Positions 35,583 through 46,650 are shown, counted from the first letter of the stretch. The stretch is DNA of 64,000 nt from Eonycteris spelaea (GCA_003508835.1 PUFA01000006.1:9548001-9612000); one strand, 5' to 3'. A program made the numbers and translations. Notes: generated from the letters alone by a model not told the origin.

Positions 35583-35800
35583 TTGTGCATTAAGGACTCT
35601 GCCAAATACCTTTGCATGTGTTACATCGTTTAATCACTAAAACAACCTATAAGGCAGGCATCACCCCCATCGCACAGATGACAAACCTGAGACGCAGAGG
35701 AATGAGAACTTGCCCAAGTCTTGCCAATGTAAAGATGGGAGCCACTTGTATTCATGACACCGAGCTAACCTGTGCAGACTTAGAGGCGGAAGGGTCAGTA
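35583..35800 (-). mobile_element. MIR SINE, antisense
   Basis: 'ttacatcgtttaatcactaa', 'cgcacagatgacaaacctga' and 'acttgcccaagtcttgccaa' follow an antisense MIR. Confidence 0.85.
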
Positions 35801-36179
35801 TCTCTTCATTAAGGAGCAAGGGTCTGAGGGAAGCAGGGGAAGGGAGGATAGCAAGAGGCTTATAGCTCCTCCTGAGACGTGAGACCAGGAGGAAAGGATG
35901 AGTGCGAGTTCCACGTTAAGAAAGAAGAAAATTGAGAATGCTTATGTCTCATCTCTATTTTCTCAGCGAAGCAGAAAATGAGGGCGTCTCCTGAGAGAGT
36001 GGAGGTTGGGCTGGAGGGGAGGCAGAGCCAAGTTAGAACAGCAGCTGTGGGGAACAGAACGGGGACTTGGAATCTCGCCAGCATGCATGTAAGGTTGCCA
36101 AGTAGGATAAAGCTGCTTCTTCCGTGAAGACTTCAGCGGTTGTCTTGGTGGGTGGTACCCACCCCACCCCCAGCACTTT

Positions 36180-36355
36180 GTGTAGTTTTCACTTTGCTCA
36201 TCCTGCCTTGTAGTACTGTGCTTTATGCTCACGTCCACCTCTTTCCTGAGGAGAAAGTTCTTGCAGGGCAGGAACCTAACTGTAGTGTTGAGCCTCCTGG
36301 TCCCCAGCATAGGGTCTGGCACATGGGATCCCTCCATAAATGGCCTGCCAGATCC
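36180..36355 (+). mobile_element. L2 LINE 3' end, sense
   Basis: 'aaagttcttgcagggcagga' and 'agcatagggtctggcacatg' match the L2 terminus. Confidence 0.75.
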
Positions 36356-37757
36356 AGACCCTGAATTTCTATATCACTCCGCCGTATTACCTCTGATCCC
36401 CTAAAGACTCATCCAGTTCTAGAAACTTCAAAAATACGTAGTTTTACTTTTGTTTTGAAAAAAGTTCAAATAGCAGTAGAGTAAAAAAGTTAAGTCCATC
36501 GTGGAATAAGGGTTAGAGGTGGAAATAGGGAAGTCGTTGCATGCGTAACCTGGTGACAAAAAAAGCAGTTTTGCATTTTGGCCCAGTCTTTTTTTGATAT
36601 CAGGTCAAGAGCCATTTCAAAATATTCTATATGAATCTATACTGATTGGTGAAACTGTTGCCCAGAGTATATTGTTGCCTGAAAAACAGTTACAGTATAG
36701 ACACAGAACAATTCCATTTGTATCAAATGACCAGTTTAAGTGGCGGACCATCTCAAACCATCTTAGACACAAAATGAAATGTGTGAGTCCATCTTCAGTG
36801 ACAAGTCCAAGAGCATACTCTGATGCCAAAGGGACTACCATTTTGGCCTGAGAATGAGGCAAATGGCTGTGAATGGCCATCATCAGCCGTCCCCACTCCC
36901 AGGCCCACCCCCAGGCTGCATCCTCCCCTAAGGCTCCTTTCACAAGTCCTGAGATCCACTCTGATTGGACCAGCTTGGGTCATATCCCATCACTAAGGCA
37001 ATCACTGAGGCCAGGAGGGATTTCATCTGATCAAGCCTTGATAAGGGCGGAGTTGGGGTGCAGTGAGCAAGAGGAAAACGGATGGATGCTGGGTGGTCAT
37101 AAAAGCAACAAATCTCCACTGTGTGAGTTATGTTTACAGCCATGGAAAAACAACTGAGAGGATGCCCACCAGAGTGTCAGCAGGGTTTTCTTCAGCTTCT
37201 AGGATGTGTAGAATCAGTCTCAAGCTTTTTCCTGACTAGAAGAGGGACCACCACTGGAGTCTCATCCTGGCCCACTAATAATAGTATCTAAGCCTTACTG
37301 CAGGACCAGTTCTGGAATTACTAGAGAAACTGAGTCCCCTCAGGCCCGCCTAAACTTCAGTTTCCCAACCTCTATTGGGGCCTGAACTGGGAGCCTGACT
37401 GCACTCCAGGCTTCGGACCCTGCTGGTCAGTGTTTATGCACCCGGTCTTCAGCAGCCCCTGACTCTGAGTAGGGCCTTCCAACCTGGATATACACTCGTA
37501 CCTGGGCTGCTCCTACCTTCATGACTTGTAGCTTCTTTACACCTGGAGATTCCCACCCACGTGCCCACGACAAGCCTTGTAGGTACTGAGCACACACATC
37601 TCTTTGGACAGTTGCCACTTCTCTAAAAGCCAGCCCCTTAACCCAGGATCAATTTCTAAACCCCTATCTCGACGCCACCACACCACTTCCCCAAAGCAGC
37701 AGAAATGGCCGCTAACACCACACGAGACCACGGACAGATGGTACGACTGAATGGCAT
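36356..37757. other. Intronic DNA; one patch shared with 47120
   Basis: No gene. The segment from 36961 ('ctgattggaccagcttgggt') resembles that at 47120 ('ctgattggcccagcttgggt') and runs into an LTR-like end near 37112, so both are probably pieces of one old LTR family that I cannot name. Confidence 0.4.
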
Positions 37758-37763
37758 TTTATT
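37758..37763 (-). promoter_or_regulatory. HMGB4: HMGB4 polyadenylation signal AATAAA
   Basis: A canonical AATAAA on the minus strand begins after a single base following the HMGB4 TAG stop (37767-37765). Cleavage would be expected 10-30 nt further, so the 3' UTR would be only a few tens of bases long. No closer or better signal is seen between here and the MaLR-free DNA to the left. Confidence 0.8.
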
Positions 37764-37764
37764 C

Positions 37765-38349
37765 CTAATTGGATCCACCAGCATTGTCTGACTTAGCGTG
37801 ACCGGACCGTCTACGCTGGTTCTTAGCCAGCCCTTGGAGACCGTTCTTCCTGGCCTTGCGTTGTGCGTGGTAGACTTTCAGATCTTCATGGTACTTAGCT
37901 CTCAGGGCAGCGGCTCTTTGTTCGTACGGCTGCTTCTCGATGTCTGCTTTCGCAGCCCACATTTTCCCCGAGGCCTTTGCCACCTGCACCACTGACCAGT
38001 CTGGATTCTCCCTCTTCAGCTGGGCGTAGTGTTCTTGGCAGAAGAGCAGGAAGGACGATGGAGGCCGCCTGGGTGCGTGGGGGTCCCTCTTTCTCCGTTT
38101 CTTCTTTTTGCCAACATAATTCATCATCTCTTCCTGGTATCGAGCTTTGTCAAGTTTGGCGAGGGCTTCATATTTGGCCTTTTCATGCTTTGAGATGGAC
38201 CTCCATTTTTCCGAACACTTTCTAGAGAACTCTTGAAAGCCAAGGTAAATACTCGGCTGCTGCTCCTTGAACTTGTTTCTGTAATTCAGTAAAAAGTGGA
38301 TGTAGGAAGAGACATTAACCTTGGGCCTTAGCTGTATTTCTTTTGCCAT
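37765..38349 (-). CDS. HMGB4: HMGB4, HMG-box protein 4 (intact intronless gene, 194 aa)
   Basis: HMGB4 is a two-box DNA-bending chromatin protein, mainly of testis, that lacks the acidic tail of HMGB1-3. The reading frame is open for 194 codons. Box A spans about residues 9-79, from P9 through the S14-S15-Y16 motif to Y78. A basic linker KKKKRRKR (81-88) follows, which could act as a nuclear localisation signal. Box B spans about 93-161 and starts RRPPSSFLLF. A basic tail of about 33 residues ends the protein, with no Asp/Glu run. Phe38 (the box A intercalating position) and Cys45 are kept, but the HMGB1 Cys23 position is Tyr. The start at 38349 has a strong Kozak context (A at -3, G at +4) and aligns with the family N terminus; the frame extends upstream only to a GTG. 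The human protein is 186 aa from memory, so the tail is slightly longer here. The gene is single-exon, antisense inside the CSMD2 intron, and has no disabling change. Confidence 0.96.
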   Translation of the reverse strand: MAKEIQLRPKVNVSSYIHFLLNYRNKFKEQQPSIYLGFQEFSRKCSEKWRSISKHEKAKYEALAKLDKARYQEEMMNYVGKKKKRRKRDPHAPRRPPSSFLLFCQEHYAQLKRENPDWSVVQVAKASGKMWAAKADIEKQPYEQRAAALRAKYHEDLKVYHAQRKARKNGLQGLAKNQRRRSGHAKSDNAGGSN

Positions 38350-38535
38350 GTTCACAAGGTCATTTTTTTTTTCTGTATTTAGTAACTTGGACAGTAGCAA
38401 CTTTTGTCCCCACACTCCAGGAGCAATCTAGAAGAAGGTGCTCAGCTTGCGATGAATTTTTCTCTCTGCAAGAGCTGCAGTCAAGCGTTGGCCTTTTCAG
38501 TGGTGGCAGTATTGTTGGGTTAGTGGAGGGGATTG

Positions 38536-38604
38536 TGACATCACTTACAAAGTGGCCACTCCTAGCCAGCACCTGTGGCATTTGCATATAGGTGCTCTTA
38601 TTGG
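38536..38604 (-). promoter_or_regulatory. HMGB4: Putative HMGB4 promoter: CCAAT box, octamer, CRE-like site
   Basis: Reading the minus strand toward HMGB4, three classical motifs lie within 69 nt. They are CCAAT (38604-38600, in GACCAATAAG), a perfect octamer ATGCAAAT (38587-38580) and a CRE-like TGATGTCA (38543-38536, one mismatch to TGACGTCA). They end about 187 nt upstream of the start codon, and no TATA box is obvious between. CRE-like sites bound by CREM are common in spermatid-expressed genes, which would fit HMGB4. The motifs are seen directly; promoter function and the CREM link are inference. Confidence 0.5.
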
Positions 38605-39689
38605 TCGGTTACTTGAGGGCCCATTTTTGCTCCTCATGAAAGATGATAGCTCTTCTGGAGAAAGCTATAGAGCAGCTACTTCCCCTGGAATATTTCTCCT
38701 TGGCTTCCTGGGGGCGAAGGGCTTTGCTCACCTTCAGGAGATGATCTCTCAATGCAGTAACAAACCGCAGGGTCTGCCTTCCTGGCCATAAGATTGTCAA
38801 GATGCCACAGCATCTCTTCCAAAGATAGGGTGAAAGTAATGCACAGGAGGAGGAGGATGTCTCCAGAGCTGTCAGGATAACACGTGAAGTCTTTCTGTTT
38901 GCCTTGAACAGTGGCAGCCCCTGCTGTACAGAGTTTAGTAGTAACTCTAAAAATAATCAGGTGTGACAGCTGTGACTCGGTTTCTGTCAGGACAAAGTTG
39001 TCTAATTTAAAACCCAAGCGCTTGAGCTATAAGTCTAAGTTCTTCGTTTCTCTGAAGAAATTTGAGGAAGGTGCGGGGGAGAAGGGAGGAGAACCTTGAG
39101 ATTGTACTAATTTTGCTTGAGTTATGAAAATGAGATGGAATCCTTGGCATATCAGGAGGCCTCATCTCATGGGTCCCCATTTTGGGGGGTTAGAGCACAA
39201 AGCTATAACAACTACATGCAAACAAGTTAGCTTCTAGCCTTTTGTAAAAGTGGTTGCAGATACCCCACCAGTCTTCCAGCTGAAGGAAAAAGAAAAGACA
39301 AAGTGTCATTTATTGACCTTTGGACACTTGCTTGTATGGTAACGAAGTAATATAGCTCAGTATTTGATGATAGTGCCAAATTTACAGAACTAGAAAACTG
39401 AGACTCATTAACATAAAAATTAACCTCCTTAAGGTAGAACAGACATTAAGAGGCGGGAGTCTGCATTTGGACTCATCTGCCTGACTCAAGCCTTGCTTAG
39501 TCCTGTCTGCACAGAACTGCTGCCTCGGCGGACAAGGGTTCAGGTGTGTGGCCTCAGCAGCTGAGCCTGACAACGAAACTTGCCTAAGACTAAGACACTA
39601 TTTAGAATATTTGCCAAGTCCGTTTCCAGGGCCCCAAGGTTGACTTCAGCTCCTATCTTGTGTAAGAAAAAGATGGAAACAGATTACAG
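38605..39689. other. DNA upstream of HMGB4, no repeat recognised
   Basis: About 1.1 kb on the 5' side of HMGB4 lacks recognisable repeats. No upstream HMGB4 exon could be called. It could contain 5' UTR sequence if transcription starts far upstream. Confidence 0.4.
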
Positions 39690-39815
39690 TCCCCAGTCCC
39701 GAATTCTAGCCCCAGCTCTGCTAAGAAGTGGCTGGGCTACGTAAGTCAGCCCCTTTTTTCCCGTGAGCTTATGATTTCTCATCTGTAAAATCAGTGTGGA
39801 CTGGCCAGGAAAGAC
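39690..39815 (+). mobile_element. MIR SINE fragment, sense
   Basis: 'ctagccccagctctgctaag' and 'tgatttctcatctgtaaaat' are sense MIR head and middle. Confidence 0.7.
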
Positions 39816-40629
39816 CCTCTGGGTGACATGCTGTAGCTTTGTGGCTGTATTTAGGGGCCCGTGAGATGCCAGATGCCAGCCGAGGAAGTCTGGGCTAGTG
39901 GAGGGGGAACTGTGGTCTGGCCAGTGGGAATGGATTACTCTGGGACATTTGCCAGCCCAGGTAGCTTTTCCCACTCTGGTTCTTTCTCCCAAGGTGCCAG
40001 AGGTTGACTCACCTGTTTGTTGAACTTAAGATGGACTGCAAAGTAGAATGAGGCACAGCTCCTTCCTGAGATAGAAGGATGAGCTGTGAGGAAGAACTTG
40101 GCTAAAATCACTACATGTTATTCAGACCCTGCTCAGACAGCAAACCCCAGCTGTTTATCTGTGCCTCTGTTTATGACCTTGCACCAGTGTCACAAGGGTA
40201 AGATCCAGGAAGATTAACCCCATGATAACCATCTGGAGCCCAGCAGATCTCAGAAGGGAAGGCAGTATAAGGTAAAAGCTGTATCAGCCCTTTGTTGTCC
40301 GGGACATGCTCCCAACATGGAGGGATGAAGTGGGAGAATTCTTTGAAGAGCTATGGGAGGGTGTACACACCTGGCTGTGCATGCAGGAGTGTGAGGTGTG
40401 CCCTCCAGATCCCCTTTCCAACCTTCCACACTGTTCTCTGCCCATAAGGTGACCCATGTGGACCATATCAATGGATCCTACGTTCTCTGACTTCCATTTT
40501 AGTTTGGCCAGCGGAGACCCAAACGGGAAATGAGGGAGGGAGGAAGGCGAGGTCAAGGCAGTTATTTTCCGTGAGGCCAGTTGGAATTGGCTTTCCATCT
40601 CTGCACTTAAAGTCTCAGCTTTCTCCTAG
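39816..40629. other. Intronic DNA, nothing recognised
   Basis: No gene or confident repeat was recognised. Confidence 0.45.
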
Positions 40630-40857
40630 GTATCCTCTCTAAATGATTGGCTCCTTCCAGATTCAGAAATAGCTCTCTCTCCCTGTCCCCTCCCAGTAAG
40701 AGCTCTGCTTTTACTAGACTCTAAGGACTCCGCCATCCCTCCTAGCCTTCCCACACCTTGCCCTTCCCTTTGTAAATAGCCTCTTTATTAAACACTCTGA
40801 ATTATTCTAATTTGAGTGGCCATCTGTTTTCTGCTGGGACCCTGACCAATGCACCAT
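40630..40857 (+). mobile_element. LTR-like repeat (family not named), 3' portion
   Basis: 'tttgtaaatagcctctttat', 'taaacactctgaattattct' and 'ctgctgggaccctgac' look like the polyadenylation end of an ERV-type LTR. A related copy ends near 53985. Confidence 0.45.
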
Positions 40858-41055
40858 ATTTCTAGCCTTCCACTGTGAACAGCCGTGGAGGTGGAGAAAT
40901 AATGTGTGGGCATCGGTCCAAGGTAGGAGGGTATTAAACTTCTGAATACCCAAGAGCTAGGGAGTCACACAGCCTGGAGTGGTCTGCAGGGCCAGGACAC
41001 GGCCACAGGGCCCAGGAAGAAGGGTCTAATATCCTTTGTATTATGAGATGACTTC

Positions 41056-41270
41056 TAGGCAGGGACATTGGTCTAGATGGCCAGATAGTAAATATTTTAG
41101 GGTTTGTGGGCCACACAGTTTCACTTCTAAGTACTCAATTCTGCCACTGTAGCTCTAATGTACCCACAGATAATAAGTAACGAATTAATGTGTCTGGGTC
41201 CCAATAAAACTTTGCAGAAACAGACAGTGGGCTAAGAGGTCATAAGTCTGCCAACCCCAGTCTGAAGATG
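41056..41270 (-). mobile_element. MER1/Charlie-type hAT DNA transposon, antisense
   Basis: 'gccagatagtaaatatttta', 'gggtttgtgggccacacagt' and 'gtcccaataaaactttgcag' match the common non-autonomous hAT-Charlie sequence. Confidence 0.85.
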
Positions 41271-41339
41271 AGAGTTTAGTGTTTTCAAACTTTTTGGTTG
41301 CAGAAATGTAAGAAGTGTATTTTACATCATGACCCATTT

Positions 41340-41520
41340 ATGCACATGCTTACTATATAATAATATTTATAAATTGTCTAATGTGTCAGCCTCTGTTCTA
41401 AGCACTTTACTTGTATCAGTTCATTTAGCCCTCATAAAAGCCCTGTGTGTGGTCTTGGGGGCTATTTTTTTTCTTCTCATTGGAAAGATAAAGGTCTTTA
41501 AGCACAAAGAGTTTACAGAA
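41340..41520 (-). mobile_element. MIR SINE, antisense
   Basis: 'ctgttctaagcactttactt', 'gtatcagttcatttagccct' and 'ctcattggaaagataaaggt' trace an antisense MIR. Confidence 0.7.
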
Positions 41521-41707
41521 ACAAAAGTTTTATGAAGACTATGTTCCTTTTCTATTCTGTTGTAGTCTCTACTTCATTTTATTATTTAAAATGCACCCCA
41601 CAGACTGATTTCATCATCAATTAATGGGTCACAGTCTATGGATTAATTTGAAACGTACTGTCTGGGCAAGCCAGGAGGGCGCACCTCTTGGTGACGAAAT
41701 GAAATGA

Positions 41708-41845
41708 AAATAAGGACATGGCCTTTGGAGCAAACAGAAATGAGTTCAGGTTCTGACTTTACCACTTACTAGCTGGGTAACACCGGGCAGGTCTAGCTTG
41801 TTACGGCAATCTCTGTACAAAGCAGTGGAGCGATAATAAAAGAGT
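41708..41845 (+). mobile_element. MIR SINE fragment, sense
   Basis: 'aatgagttcaggttctgact' and 'ttaccacttactagctgggt' are the sense MIR head. Confidence 0.85.
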
Positions 41846-42049
41846 GAGGGTTAACTAACTGAAGTGATGGGAATAAAACCCCCTGTCACTCCCTCTCCCC
41901 TGCAGGGTGGGCTGAATTTAGGACTCACTGCTAGTGACTAGGGTATGGAAAAGGACAAATTGTGTCTTCACAGTGGAGAAAGCTGGCAAATTCACCTTAA
42001 CCAGACAATCGAAGTTAACTTCAGTACTGGGCCATGTTGATATCACTTC

Positions 42050-42535
42050 CCCCCACCCCTTTCTCTATGATTAATAAGAGCATCTCACCTTTGGAATAGT
42101 CTTCCCCCAAATCCATAATGCCTGGTCTAATCATGAGAAAATATCACACAAACCCAAATTAAGGGACATTCTCCAAAGTCCCTGACCAGTACTCTTCAAA
42201 AGTGGCAAGGTCTTGAGAAACCAAGGAAAGCCTGAGAAATAGACATAGATGGGAGGAGACTAAATAGACGTGATGACTGAATGCAGTGAGAAATGTTGGA
42301 ATGGACCCTGGAACGACAAAAAAAGTACATTAGTGGAAAAACTGGGGAAATCTGAATGAAGTCTTCCATTGAGCGACTGGCACAGAACCAATGTTGATTT
42401 CTTAGCTTTGATACATGTCCCGTGGTCACGTAAGATGTCAGTATCAGGGGAAGCTGGGTGAAAAATATACTGGAAATTTCTGTATACTTTTTGCAGGTCT
42501 GTTCTCATTTCAAAATAAAAAAATTTTTTTTAAAT
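42050..42535 (+). mobile_element. L1M-type 3' end, sense
   Basis: 'tgcctggtctaatcatgaga', 'acccaaattaagggacattc', 'gaccagtactcttcaaaagt' and the tail 'ctcatttcaaaataaaaaaa' are a recognisable old L1 3' end. Confidence 0.85.
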
Positions 42536-42635
42536 CTCCCCAGCCGACAGTACTGTGCACCCAGGGCTGAGACACCACTCACAGGGCAGATTTTACCCTC
42601 AATTGCAGCAACATATGCTCGTGGCATACCTTCTG

Positions 42636-42705
42636 TCATAGTTTTTCTCAAACTTAGGGGCATGCTAGAACCACCTGATGAGCTTTTCAAAATCCCGTGT
42701 GCAGG
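42636..42705 (+). mobile_element. MER5-type hAT fragment
   Basis: 'tttttctcaaacttaggggc' and 'accacctgatgagcttttca' resemble the 'gttctcaaact...cacctggag' start of MER5-type elements. Confidence 0.55.
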
Positions 42706-42839
42706 CCACAGCAACAACAAGAGCAAAAGGACCTGGCACAGGCATGTGATAAAGGGCTTTGATGCTTCTTCCTTCTCACTCCTGCCCCCGCCCCTCCACG
42801 GAGTGGAAATCAATGGCTGCACTTGTCCTCTGAGCAAGG

Positions 42840-43342
42840 TGTCTGTGGTACGGAGAATGATGGCTCCACAAAGATGTCCACATCCGAAACCCCAAAACTC
42901 GTGAATATCTGACTTTATGCAGCAAGGGGAATGTTGCAGATGGGATTATATTAAGGATTTTGAGGTGGGACGATTACTCTGGATTATCTAGGTGGACCTG
43001 ACGTAAGCACACAGGTCCTTACATGGGGAAGGCAGGAGTATCAGAATTAGAGATGGAGATGTGATGAGAGGGGCAGAGGGTCAGAGTCAGAGATTTGAAG
43101 GTGTTACGCTGCTGGCTTTGAAGATGAAAGTGCTACAAGTCCAGAAATGAGGCTGCCACTAGCAGCTGGGAAAGGCAGAACATGGGTTCTCCCCTAGAGG
43201 GAACACTGCCCTGATGACACCTTGACCTTGGCCCAGCGATACCCATTTTGGAATTCTGACCTCTAGAATTGTAAGATAATAAATCAAGCCACTAAGTTTG
43301 CAGCAATTTATTATGGCAGCAATCGGAAATGCACATAGTATC
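42840..43342 (+). mobile_element. ERVL-MaLR LTR (MLT1-like), sense, nearly full
   Basis: 'agatgtccacatccgaaacc', 'gcagatgggattatattaag', 'ggattatctaggtggacctg', 'tgggttctcccctagaggga' and 'aattgtaagataataaatca' give an MLT1-type LTR in the sense direction, including its AATAAA. Confidence 0.9.
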
Positions 43343-43479
43343 TTTCTCATCCAACTGGTGGTCTGTAACTTTCCCTGTGCTATTTTTTAACCCCTGCTTG
43401 TGTTAATAAAGATGAAAAATTTATCCCACCGCTTATTGATTAGTTGAGGGGCAAGGAGCATGAGCTACTCAATTTTACA

Positions 43480-43640
43480 CACCTTTCTTCACTTACTCAA
43501 TGACTCGTTAGGTCACTAATTCACTCATTTGCTTACCAATTAATTCATTTATATATTCTTTTAGTTCACTCACTGATTCACCACTCGTCTACACATACGT
43601 GCACACACCTCATCTACATACACATCTATATACACACCTC
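43480..43640. repeat. Degenerate tandem (ACTC/ATTC then CACA/CATA) low-complexity region
   Basis: Repeated variants of 'cactcattt', 'tcactaattc' and 'ttcactcactg' pass into 'acacatacgtgcacacacct'. It is an eroded microsatellite. Confidence 0.6.
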
Positions 43641-43874
43641 AGTAAATAGCTATGCGTTGCTAGAACAGTGTGGCTGATTGTTTGATGACCAGTGATAATC
43701 AATTTTCATGGCTATGTCTTAGGAAGGAGGGTGGTACTAGAAGGAGGCATTTGAAATTTCCTGGAAGCCAGACTGGTGGGGAAGGCAGTGTCATAAACAG
43801 CCACACCTGGGCTCTTTGGCCCTGTTACTCAATCAGATGTGACCATGATATTTTAATAAACATCATGATAGTGG

Positions 43875-44000
43875 TTTAGGTATATCATCTTTGGAAACCT
43901 AGAGAGATTATTGCCTAAGGCCACACAGCAATGAATGACAGGGCCAGGCTTCAAATTCAGGTGTGTCTGACTCTTAAGACCATGTGTTCAGCCTCTACTG
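43875..44000 (-). mobile_element. MIR SINE fragment, antisense
   Basis: 'attgcctaaggccacacagc' and 'caggcttcaaattcaggtgt' are antisense MIR core and head. Confidence 0.8.
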
Positions 44001-45274
44001 ATCGTCTAGGAATTCCCTTGGCTGGGACCAAGGAAAGGAGGAAGCAGGGAAGCAACAAGGTCACATATTACAGGAGGAGGGCAGGCAGAATAGGGTGTCT
44101 GAATCTCAACACTTACGGAATTCGGGAGAGACTTATCTCATAGGTTGATCCTCATTCCAGCTAAATCTGGTCAAGTTATCCCAGTTTACAGGATGCCCCA
44201 GTCCGGCAGGTAGACTGACCTGGAAGGCCCACAGAATCAACACCAGCATCTGTGGATACACACAGGCCCTGGGTCCATTCCCAAAGACAGAAGCTGGCCA
44301 AAGCTGGGTGCAGTGTCAGCACCCAGCCCAATGAACCGGCAGACAGCCAGACAGGAAATGGCACAAGAATGGGGTCAGCATGCCTGCTCACTTCTGGCAG
44401 GATATGGCAGAAAGAGAGAGGACGAGATCTAGAACAAGACCAGCCCGGGGGAGATAACCACACCATGAACCGCGGGCACTCCTCACAGGCCTTGACAAAG
44501 CCTCTCCCTCACACTGCAGAGGAGAAAGAGTCGCCTCTGATCATTTAGTCCAGCCCCCTGCCTCTTTTGACCACAGTGGACATCTTTTATTTTGTCTGGT
44601 TAGCATCTCTCACTTCCTTTGAACACATTCCTTCTTTTGGAGAACTGTCCACAAACCAGTCATGGGATTCTAGTAGAGGCCCATGCCTTTGGCCCCAGGA
44701 GTGGGCACATCTCCCAGCCAGACTAATCAGAGGCCTCCTGGGAGCTTTTTGTAATGGATCCAAGGGAAGAAAGCCTTATCTTCCCTCGAGATGAAGGTGA
44801 GAGGCTGAGTCAGGGAACTGCCAAGGGCGGATGTGGTCCAGCCTCTAGCAGCCACCATTTTCAGTAAAGAGAATGAAGCCAGAAGATGGAGCACAGCAGA
44901 GATGGGGTGCAGAGAGAGCCTTGTGGCATTTGAGTCTCTGGCTCTAGTCATCCCTGGGGATCTATCTAGTCATCCCAGACATAGCCGGGCTCTTCCTATG
45001 GTTTGGATACAGCAGCCAATTTCTTCTCAGTTCCAGGCCATTTGATCTGGATTTCTGCCACTGGGAACGAAACATAAGCCTTTAACCCAGATGTGTTGGG
45101 GGTGAAAGATATGAGGGGACAGTTGCTCCTTTCTCACCGATTTGTCACTTTGCTCATCTCTTCCTTCTCTGCTCTCCTTGTTTTCACTCCACATCATACT
45201 AATGGCTGGACCTTTGGTTTGTTATTCGGGTCATATGTATACAGCTCTGGCACGTCATGGGGCCTCAGTAATAC
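44001..45274. other. Intronic DNA, nothing recognised
   Basis: No exon, RNA gene or confident repeat was recognised. Confidence 0.45.
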
Positions 45275-45530
45275 GAACAAATGATTTTTGAGCATTTGCT
45301 CTGTGCCAGGCACTGTACTGAGAGCTTTCATTGCCATTATCTCACATAAACCTTCTAACAACTCTATGAGGTGGGTGCTGCTATTGTCCTTATTTAATAG
45401 ATGGGGAAACTGAGACCCAAAGTTACTGGCCCAAAGTGACACAGCTGGTAAGTTTAGCGGTCAAATTTGAACCCACGAAGGCTCCTTCCAGGACCCCGTG
45501 CTTACTGTCTAACCCAAACCGCTTTCTATT
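45275..45530 (-). mobile_element. MIR SINE, antisense, full-length-like
   Basis: 'ctctgtgccaggcactgtac', 'tagatggggaaactgagacc' and 'agtgacacagctggtaagtt' give all parts of an antisense MIR. It is one of the best preserved copies here. Confidence 0.92.
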
Positions 45531-45634
45531 CAGTCAATGTTAGTCTGTTTCACCCATGAATCTCCCTTGCTGCACAAAGACATGACATGACTAAGAGTTG
45601 TGGCTGCTGTGTCTTGAAGCCTTAGCGAGAGTCG

Positions 45635-45805
45635 ATGCGCATCGCTGCATCACCTTTAATTGTCACAATCACACTATGGGATACACACTGGGAGAGATGC
45701 TCAGAGAGGTGAAGCAACCTTCCTGAGGTCACAGAGCAAGGATGTGGAGGCAGGATTGGAATCCAGCTCCGCCTGACTCTAGGACACCTTGCTCTCTGAC
45801 CTTTG
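45635..45805 (-). mobile_element. MIR SINE, antisense
   Basis: 'gctcagagaggtgaagcaac', 'cttcctgaggtcacagagca' and 'ggattggaatccagctccgc' follow an antisense MIR. Confidence 0.85.
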
Positions 45806-46444
45806 CATCCCTGGATGTTTTAGTCGCTCCTTCTCAAGCTGACTGGAAGGCTCACTCTCTCAGCCACAGCTCTAGAGCTGCTGAGTCCCCAGGCAGGAAT
45901 CGCTAGCTAGCTGCCTCCTAGAGAGGGAGAGGGAGCATTGATGATGGTACTCTACTAAGAATGGCGTTGAGGGGCAGGCAACGGCTGGCGTGGGAGGCTC
46001 CTCGATAAGCCGTCTGCAAACATTTCCTCTGGATGAGAAGTATTATCTCAGCGTAATCCCCAGAGGCCTCTGTGAGACGTACGTTGCCACCTTCTCTGGA
46101 AGGCGGCATGTCCCTTCTCCAGTCATGCCTGCCAGTGACAGGCAGAAGATGGACAAGGCTGAGTAAGCAGGAGCTGGTGGAGGTCAGGTTGGGGCCACCC
46201 AAGGGAGAACGGGAAGGTGACTGCCAAGGATACTGGCTACACTGATTGCCACAGAGTTCCCTATCCTTTTACCCCAGCACTGTTCTGTCACTAGAGTGAA
46301 TGCAAGTGTCCTCACTTCCACAGAGAAGCCTAAGACAGGCTACTCTCAGGTCTGCTTAATCCCTGTGTGCTCTGGAAAGTAGGGTTCAAGGCACTGATAA
46401 GATGCCATCCTCTCCCTTCTCAGACCTAAGTAAGAGAGGAATAG

Positions 46445-46650
46445 TTCAAATTCATGAGGCACCTGCTGTGGTCAGGCATAGTTCCGGACATGTTACATAC
46501 ATGAGCACAGCAGCTCTGCACAGATGAAGAAACTGAGGCTCAGAGAAGTTACAGTACATGCCCACATTTACATGGCTGGTAAACCATGGAGCTCAGATTC
46601 AAATACAGGACTGATTCCAGAGTCCTGGCCCTTAACCGTTGACCTTAAAC
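46445..46650 (-). mobile_element. MIR SINE, antisense
   Basis: 'gatgaagaaactgaggctca', 'gagaagttacagtacatgcc' and 'agagtcctggcccttaaccg' follow an antisense MIR. Confidence 0.88.

Noticed and set aside
38350..38415. Upstream extension of the HMGB4 frame by 22 codons to 38415
   Set aside because: The extension begins at a GTG, not an ATG, and does not resemble the HMGB family. The ATG at 38349 aligns with the family start and has a strong Kozak context.
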